Shown here: piece by piece, positions 6,873 to 11,133 of the stretch
Layout: each line of letters opens with the position of its first letter
Position numbering within the stretch: position 1 is the stretch's first letter
Assembly (NCBI GenBank): GCA_026770595.1
Contig: MU634611.1
Location: forward strand, 1-11,133
Length of the DNA stretch: 11,133 nt
Source: Ochromonadaceae sp. CCMP2298
Taxonomy: Eukaryota; Sar; Synurophyceae; Ochromonadales; Ochromonadaceae
Reading direction: 5' to 3'
The notes under the pieces: generated by a model
The model's database searches: none
What the model was told of the DNA's origin: nothing
The model's input: the letters and a program-made list of their open reading frames with translations, nothing else
Translations under genes and position numbers: made by a program

Positions 6873-7304
6873 GGTTGCTGAGGGGCAGGAAGATGCTCTG
6901 GTATCACGGCACCACAAGGAGATGTGCAGAAGTCTGGCTCTCGTGCTCTACTCAGCAAGGTGCAGGAGAGGAAACAGGCAAGAGAAGGCACGATCAGATC
7001 GAGCTGCAACTCTTCGTCCACGGTTTTTGGTTAGCAGAATGAAACGTATTTTCGTTGCAAACGTATTTTTGTTTCACATCTGTGCGCAGATTATAGAGAA
7101 ACCACAGTGGCGCACGATTCATGAAAAGAGAACGGATTGACTCGACACTTTTCATCGGAAAAAGAGCAGGAAGGATGAGAATTGAGATCAAGAGACACCA
7201 GGGAGAACGAGATCAGAAGGCACAATCTCCTCTGCCTACACGATTTGACACCCTCCTGAGAGAGATCGCATCTACGACCCCCTCGGCACAACACGGGTTT
7301 GAAC
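6873..7304. promoter_or_regulatory. Divergent promoter with repeated AAACGTATTTT
   Basis: This head-to-head space holds no supported gene. At 7040-7076 there is a compact element: TGAAAC at 7040-7045 and GTTTCA at 7071-7076 in inverted orientation, enclosing two direct copies of AAACGTATTTT (7042-7052 and 7059-7069). GTTTCA is followed after 7 bases by GCGC, a loose echo of the motif in the XPA and COX11 promoters. Bases about 7170-7270 are purine-rich on the + strand, probably the 5' leader of the downstream gene. Confidence 0.4.
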
Positions 7305-7907
7305 ATGGAGAATCTGCTCGATCTGGACGAGAACGCTGACTATGAGGCGCCATGGGAGGTCCTCGGCGATCCCCAGAACATTTTCGCGCTTCAGTGCTAC
7401 GGGTTGGTTTTTGCTGCGATGATACTCATCGGATTGCTCCATTCAACGTACTTTAGCTATCCATCCATTCGCAAGCGGATATGCGGTTCGAGCTGCGGTT
7501 GCTGTGCCAGTGGGCCTCCGGTGTCCCCGTCCACGGCGCGTATGCAGCGGCTGTCCAGATCCGCCGCAGCGCTGAAGGCTCTGCGCCGAATAGGCGTGGG
7601 ATCGCCCACCTCCACGTCACCGGGCTTCTCCCCATCGAGCCCCATAAGGAGTACGCACAGCACGTACAAAATCAAGTCCGAGGAGTTGCCTGTGCCCAGG
7701 GGTGTCGAGATGCTGCGGCTGCCCTCCAGACCCGTCGCATCTTTTTCCGCCTCAACTTCTGTTCACACTTTGTCTTTGTCGATCACCCAACCGAAGCAGT
7801 CAGCGAGAGAAGTCAGGAGTACCGTGGCAGGCATGTCCGGCAGCAAACGCTCCGACTCTCAAGAGGCAAGCGTCAGTACAGCACCTTCCAACATAAATAG
7901 ACCATAA
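7305..7907 (+). CDS. Small one-helix membrane protein, unknown
   Basis: This is a 200-residue single-exon protein that I do not recognise. An acidic N-terminus (MENLLDLDENADYEAPWEVL) is followed by one hydrophobic helix at about 29-49 (LQCYGLVFAAMILIGLLHSTY). Next come the basic RKR at 56-58 and the cysteine cluster C60, C64, C66, C67 in RICGSSCGCCASG, placed where S-acylated cysteines usually sit beside a helix. The positive-inside rule predicts N-terminus outside or lumenal and C-terminus cytosolic. From residue 70 on the protein is Ser/Thr/Pro/Arg-rich and looks disordered, with many possible phosphorylation sites (SPTSTSPGFSPSSPIRS). An LKALRR segment at about 92-97 could form a short basic helix. 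ATG 7305 is the start. The gene is tail to tail with COX11 (86 bases apart). The open frame, hydrophobic helix and strand pattern support a real gene; the function is unknown. Confidence 0.6.
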   Translation: MENLLDLDENADYEAPWEVLGDPQNIFALQCYGLVFAAMILIGLLHSTYFSYPSIRKRICGSSCGCCASGPPVSPSTARMQRLSRSAAALKALRRIGVGSPTSTSPGFSPSSPIRSTHSTYKIKSEELPVPRGVEMLRLPSRPVASFSASTSVHTLSLSITQPKQSAREVRSTVAGMSGSKRSDSQEASVSTAPSNINRP

Positions 7908-7993
7908 GTTGACGGTAAACAAGAAAAACGGTATGAGACTCTATCTTATGTACATTTTCAAATTTGTCCCGGGCAGTACAGTTCATCAGCTCA

Positions 7994-8743
7994 TTACACT
8001 GCTGCTGCACTTGCTACAGTCGCTGTAGTTGCACTTGCAGTCGCTACCTCAGCAACCTCCTCCTCCTCCGGCATCTCCTCCCCCGTTTTGAAGAACGTGT
8101 AAGACAGCGTAATGTTGGTGACGTTCTCCATGGAGGGGTCTTCGGCGATCTCAGGGTCGATGAAAAAGAACACAGGCATGTCTATCTCCTCTCCCCCGCC
8201 CAGCCGCTGCTCCTCGAAGCAAAAGCACTGGATCTTGTTGAAGTACAACCCCGCCTTTGGGGGGTAGACGTTGTACGTGGCTACTCCTGAGATGGCGTTG
8301 GAGTGGGTGTTGGACACAGTGTAAAAGGCGAGGGCCGTCTCTCCAGGTACGATGCGCACCTCGTTCTGCGTGGGCCGGAACTTCCACGGCATCGTCGAGT
8401 GCACATTGCCTGTAAAGTAGACCTTTATTATCTTCCCGCCCTCGATAGGCTTCACGCTCTTGGCTTTCTTTTCGTCAGCTACCTGGGTGGTTCCGCCGAA
8501 GCCGGTCATCTGGCAGAAGGCTTTGTAGAGCGGCACGGATGCGTAGGACACGCCGAACACAGTCAGCGCCAGAGCACTCATGTAGTAGCCGATCTTCATA
8601 TTCAGCGAGTGCATAGCCTCCGGCTGACGCTTGTTCGCGAACCCTCTCTTGGGAACGAGACTCTGAACTTTGCTGCACTGCAACGCGCCGGTCAGCCTGG
8701 CGAACGCGCACCTGCCCAGTCTGCTGCTCATAGCGCCGATCAT
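7994..8743 (-). CDS. COX11: COX11, cytochrome c oxidase copper chaperone
   Basis: This is a single-exon protein of 249 residues of the COX11/CtaG family, a mitochondrial inner-membrane copper protein that delivers Cu(I) to the CuB site of cytochrome c oxidase subunit 1. Residues 1-40 are rich in Arg, Lys, Ser and Ala with almost no acidic residues, fitting a mitochondrial presequence. One membrane helix lies at about 51-70 (IGYYMSALALTVFGVSYASV), followed by the family signature PLYKAFCQMTGFGGTTQ at 71-87 with C77. The copper-binding IQCFCFEEQ at 171-179 (C173, C175) is intact, as are the beta-sheet segments KVYFTGNVHSTMPWKF and DMPVFFFIDPE. The core ends near residue 218. A tail of about 30 residues, acidic (EEMPEEEEVAE) then Ala/Thr/Val-rich, is extra and looks disordered. 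ATG 8743 is the first in frame; M5 is an alternative that would not change targeting. Its promoter is shared with VTI1. Confidence 0.95.
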   Translation of the reverse strand: MIGAMSSRLGRCAFARLTGALQCSKVQSLVPKRGFANKRQPEAMHSLNMKIGYYMSALALTVFGVSYASVPLYKAFCQMTGFGGTTQVADEKKAKSVKPIEGGKIIKVYFTGNVHSTMPWKFRPTQNEVRIVPGETALAFYTVSNTHSNAISGVATYNVYPPKAGLYFNKIQCFCFEEQRLGGGEEIDMPVFFFIDPEIAEDPSMENVTNITLSYTFFKTGEEMPEEEEVAEVATASATTATVASAAAV

Positions 8744-8903
8744 GTCCCCTCGTCCAAGTATGCGGCTCAGCTCAGGTCAGACGTTGATACCGACAACTCT
8801 GTGAGCAGATCTGACAACAGTCACAGCAGGCGCACACAGAGCTCGATTTTTCTTCTCTCTTTTCTTTCTCACTGGTGACTCATAATCTCACCTTCGCGAT
8901 TTT

Positions 8904-8923
8904 GTTTCATATTCTCGGCGCGT
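8904..8923 (+). promoter_or_regulatory. Bipartite promoter motif, variant copy
   Basis: This site reads GTTTCA, seven bases, then GGCGCGT: one base shorter in the gap and with one change from the exact form. It lies about 160 bases upstream of the COX11 ATG and forms an inverted pair with the exact copy at 8948-8968. Confidence 0.4.
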
Positions 8924-8947
8924 TTTGTGTAATTTTTTATATAATAT

Positions 8948-8968
8948 AAGCGCCATATTAACTGAAAC
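8948..8968 (-). promoter_or_regulatory. Bipartite promoter motif, copy 3
   Basis: On the minus strand it reads GTTTCA, GTTAATAT, GGCGCTT, exactly the pattern and spacing of the two copies at 1754-1774 and 1806-1826, more than 7 kb away. It directly abuts the AT-rich core at 8932-8949. Confidence 0.55.
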
Positions 8969-9042
8969 AAATAGACTATATTTGCTAACTTAGCTTTTTT
9001 TGTGGGGGTTGGGGTGAGGATGATGATGATGGATGCTTGCAC

Positions 9043-9089
9043 AAGAGAGAGTCAGAAGAGAGAGTCAGTGTTGCAGAAGAGAGAGTCAG
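9043..9089 (+). repeat. Three copies of a 13-base purine-rich repeat
   Basis: AAGAGAGAGTCAG occurs at 9043-9055, 9056-9068 (directly adjoining) and 9077-9089. It lies in the probable 5' leader or core promoter of VTI1. A related GAGAGACAGGA stretch follows at about 9158-9193. This could be a GA-rich promoter element or simple-sequence expansion. Confidence 0.6.
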
Positions 9090-9216
9090 AAGAGGGGAGG
9101 TGGTGCTAGTGAGCGGTAGCGTTTGCAGTGAGGGCGTAGCGACCGGCAGGCTTGCCTGAGAGAGACAGGAGAGACACAGGAGAGAGACAGGAGACCTACC
9201 CCCTCACACTCGCAAG

Positions 9217-10211
9217 ATGTCGATATTTGACGCCTACGATGCCGAGTTCGGCTCTCTGAAAGACGAGGTCCTGAAGAACATAGCGGGGCTCAAGGAGGAC
9301 CTCGCGAACAACGAGAACCCCACACCCTTGTTGAAGTTGGTGGATGGGCTGTTTATGCAGTCACACGACCTCATCAAGCAGATGGAGCTCGAGGCGCGCT
9401 CGAACGACCCAGCCATGCGCAAGAAGATGAACGAGACAGTCGCTGGCTACAAGAAATCACTGCAGACGATGAAGGCTGACTTCCAGACGTGCAGGGCGCA
9501 ACACGACCGGGCACAGTTGGGCACGGGCAAGAGCTCAGAGCAGCGGCAGAGGCTCCTGGACACCACCGAAAGGTGATTAAACCCTCCTTCTCTATGTGAA
9601 ACCTAGCTATTGAGCCCTCCTCTATGCTTATGAGAGGTTCATCTGTGATCTGTGTAGGGCCCCTGACCCCATCCCACGCAACTGACCCTCCCACCCTCCT
9701 ACCCTACACGCAGGATCGACCGACAGAACGAGATGCTGAGCAACGCGCACCGCGCAGTGACAGAGTCAGAGGAGGTGGGGCTGGAGATAACGGCAGAGCT
9801 GGCCAGAAATAGGGAGAAAATAGAATCCTCCCGTGCCAAGGTAGGGTTTTGGTGTGGTGGTGGTGGTGGTGGTGTGGTGGAGGTGTCGTAGTGTTGGTCT
9901 TGTGTTTGTGTGTTTGTGTGTTTGTGTATTGTTGTGCTGATGTCTCTGTGTCATTACCTGCTGTCTTTCCTCTCCCCGTCCCTTACACCTACTCTCCCCT
10001 GTATCTCCCAACACCTCACTTCCCCTTACCCCCCCTCCCCCCCTCCCCCCCCACACACACTACATAGGCTGGCGAGTACGCAGGCATAGGCGACTCCGCC
10101 CGCAAGCTCATCAGCACCATGGGCCGCAGGGACAGCAGGCAGCGCTACCTGGCCGTGTTCGTATTGACGATCGTGATAGTGGTGGTCGTAGTCTTCATGG
10201 TGAAAAGGTGA
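9217..10211 (+). CDS. VTI1: VTI1-type Qb-SNARE
   Basis: Exons 9217-9572, 9714-9840 and 10068-10211 join across introns 9573-9713 (141 bases, AAG|GTGATT ... CACGCAG|GA) and 9841-10067 (227 bases, AAG|GTAGGG ... ACATAG|GC). Phases match (2 and 0), giving 208 residues. VTI1 is the Qb-SNARE of Golgi, endosome and vacuole fusion. The order of parts is complete: an N-terminal three-helix domain at about 1-95 (DAYDAEFGSLKDEVLKNIAGL opens it), a SNARE coiled coil at about 112-178, RR at 181-182, and a C-terminal anchor at about 188-205 (YLAVFVLTIVIVVVVVFMV), ending in a two-residue KR tail, as is typical of tail-anchored SNAREs. The segment REKI at 152-155 aligns without gaps with animal VTI1 through to the anchor. 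At the central zero layer the residue is Asn151, where I recall plant and yeast VTI1 with Gln and mammalian VTI1 with Asp. Intron 2 is full of GGT/GTGT and then C-rich microsatellite. Confidence 0.9.
9841..10067 (+). repeat. VTI1: VTI1 intron 2: GGT, GTTTGT and C-rich microsatellites
   Basis: The intron begins with a (GGT)n run near 9853-9885 and continues with TTTGTGTG repeats near 9900-9930. It ends with a C-rich stretch containing runs of C near 10028-10052 and an ACAC tract before the acceptor. Similar GTG runs fill intron 2 of the gene at 5793-6872, so simple-sequence introns are common here. Confidence 0.6.
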
Positions 10212-10318
10212 CGGGGGTAGGGGAGGGGTATATGGGGGAGTACGTACTGTAGAGTTGTATGAGAGTATGACGGTATAGGGACTGGAGGGGGTCGGGTATT
10301 TTCTTCCGTTCTCTCTGT

Positions 10319-10535
10319 GTCCAAGTCGGAATATAAATAACATAAATAATATATAGTTGGAACTATTATAAGGCCATAACAGAGAAACTACATAAGAATT
10401 ACATCTGTACATCTCGAATGGGGGTTCCTCGCTGGTGTTGCAGTACATGTCTGTTGGTGTTAAATCAAACTAGCACACTGCTGCCTGCTGCTTTCTGCCT
10501 GCCCCTAAGCTTAACTACGTCCAAGTCGGAATATA
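10319..10535 (+). repeat. 17-base direct repeat, 200-base spacing
   Basis: GTCCAAGTCGGAATATA is present at 10319-10335 and again at 10519-10535, identical over 17 bases and offset by exactly 200. Sequence on either side does not match beyond this, so it is not a simple long duplication. Confidence 0.7.
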
Positions 10536-10782
10536 TAAAGCGTTATCGCTCCGGTAGTAGCAGCATTAGCTGAGTAGTAGTAGTAGTAGTAGTAGCAGGG
10601 GCAGCAGTCATCCAATTGACTTCTTAACTAGAGTCTACCTTGCAACCCCCACTATTCCCGAACCCCCACCCCTACCCCTACCCCTTCACCCACTCAAAGC
10701 TGCACTAGCGTCTATTAAAGTTTACTGTATCAAAATGTACAAATCGTTTACAAATAATGCTAATGCGTTCGCTAGGCAGTAG

Positions 10783-10783
<1 letters not shown>

Positions 10784-10842
<59 letters not shown>
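10784..10842 (+). repeat. (CAG)19 triplet repeat
   Basis: Nineteen uninterrupted CAG triplets at 10786-10842, preceded by AG, are flanked by imperfect AGCAGT/AGAAGC units to about 10870. It lies about 40 bases past the stop of the right-edge gene on the other strand, so it is probably in that gene's 3' UTR, read as CTG. Confidence 0.9.
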
Positions 10843-10843
<1 letters not shown>

Positions 10844-10884
10844 GGTAGCAGTAGAAGCAGCAGTAGAGGTAGGGGCAAGGGGGG

Positions 10885-11133
10885 TCACGCCTCTACCTCT
10901 GCGTACCCATACGCGCTTCGAAAATGTCGATGCGCCCTTTGCAGCCCAGACCCCTCCCGCTCCCGCTCGACCCCCGTCCCCACCCCCACGCCAGCCCCTG
11001 TGCCCATTCCCATCCCCGCTCCCGCCCCCGTCCCCACCCCCATACCAGTCTCCCCCCCCTCCTTTGCAAGCGCTGCCAGGCGGAAGAGGTGGTCAGGGAA
11101 GGGCACCTGGGCGGAGAGCAGCGAGCGCCCCCC
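10885..11133 (-). CDS. C-terminal end of unrecognised Gly-rich protein (partial)
   Basis: An open minus-strand frame enters from the right edge and stops at 10885-10887, giving 82 residues with no start in view. The first part (RSLLSAQVPFPDHLFRLAAL) looks like an ordinary helical protein segment. It is followed by a low-complexity run of Gly with Met, Thr, Ala and Val (GETGMGVGTGAGAGMGMG and on) made by G-rich hexamer repeats, then a basic end (EREREGSGLQRAHRHFRSAYGYAEVEA). The G-rich part might instead be a simple-sequence intron: a GTATGG donor-like site lies just after GGGGAGACTG, near 11047, so the downstream part is uncertain. I do not recognise the family. Strand alternation with VTI1 supports a gene here. 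Confidence 0.4.
   Translation of the reverse strand, partial: GGRSLLSAQVPFPDHLFRLAALAKEGGETGMGVGTGAGAGMGMGTGAGVGVGTGVEREREGSGLQRAHRHFRSAYGYAEVEA

Larger units (their letters stand above)
8744..9216. promoter_or_regulatory. Divergent COX11/VTI1 promoter region
   Basis: This 473-base head-to-head space has an AT-rich core (about 8925-9000, with TTTTTTATATAATATAAG at 8932-8949 resembling a TATA region), flanked by two copies of the bipartite motif in inverted orientation (8904-8923 and 8948-8968). Downstream, the + strand leader is purine-rich with three copies of AAGAGAGAGTCAG and then GAGAGACAGGA units up to the VTI1 start. No gene is seen. Confidence 0.55.
10212..10884. other. Convergent repeat-rich spacer, no gene seen
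   Basis: This is the longest gene-free stretch (673 bases), between the VTI1 stop and the stop of the right-edge gene. It holds a 17-base direct repeat exactly 200 bases apart, a run of TAG triplets near 10573-10596, a C-rich stretch of CCCCTA units near 10669-10688 and a (CAG)19 tract. I see no open frame with coding character on either strand and no RNA gene; 3' UTRs of both genes must lie here. Confidence 0.5.

Noticed and set aside
8303-8878. 191-codon plus-strand open frame
   Set aside because: It is antisense to COX11, which keeps its full family signature; no independent evidence supports it.
10660-10690. CCCCTA units resembling telomeric repeat
   Set aside because: Only a few imperfect copies occur within an internal C-rich stretch between genes.
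1-11133. Bacterial-type systems (operons, CRISPR, toxin-antitoxin, phage)
   Set aside because: GT-AG introns, eukaryotic protein families and alternating single genes show a eukaryotic nuclear region; no such system is seen.

Overview
The window is nuclear DNA of a eukaryotic alga. Its genes are close-packed and most carry zero to two short GT-AG introns (about 77-400 bases). Two predicted proteins, the glutaredoxin at 1987-2507 and the membrane protein at 5793-6872, begin with a signal peptide followed at once by a basic, Ser/Arg-rich stretch. In the second, the predicted cleavage site reads AAS|F, close to the ASAF-type motif of secondary red-plastid targeting signals. This points to an alga with a complex red-lineage plastid. 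A stramenopile (heterokont) is my best guess; a haptophyte or cryptophyte is not excluded. There are no bacterial operons, CRISPR arrays, rRNA genes or recognisable transposons.

Layout, left to right: the last exon of an unrecognised gene (+), whose end is duplicated in tandem; an XPA/Rad14-type nucleotide-excision-repair protein (-); a CPYC glutaredoxin with a plastid-type presequence (+, 2 exons); a GOT1-like Golgi membrane protein (-, 3 exons); a type II membrane protein with a JMJD8-like JmjC domain and a C-terminal TPR-like region (+, 1 exon); a plastid-targeted membrane protein of unknown function (-, 3 exons); a small one-helix membrane protein with a cysteine cluster (+, unknown); the mitochondrial copper chaperone COX11 (-); the Qb-SNARE VTI1 (+, 3 exons); and the C-terminal end of an unrecognised, Gly-rich protein (-) running off the right edge. 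All ten alternate strictly in strand (+ - + - ...), so every intergenic space is either a shared divergent promoter or a convergent tail-to-tail region.

These are mostly unrelated housekeeping functions (DNA repair, redox, secretory traffic, respiration), so they do not form a pathway. The most notable structure is in the divergent promoters. The XPA/glutaredoxin and COX11/VTI1 promoters each hold an inverted pair of the same 21-base bipartite motif, GTTTCA-N8-GGCGCTT: three exact copies and one near copy. This may be an undescribed bidirectional promoter element. Other points worth checking are a changed zinc finger in XPA, Asn at the SNARE zero layer of VTI1, a membrane-helix-coding segment hidden in the longest intron, and the duplicated terminal exon at the left edge.
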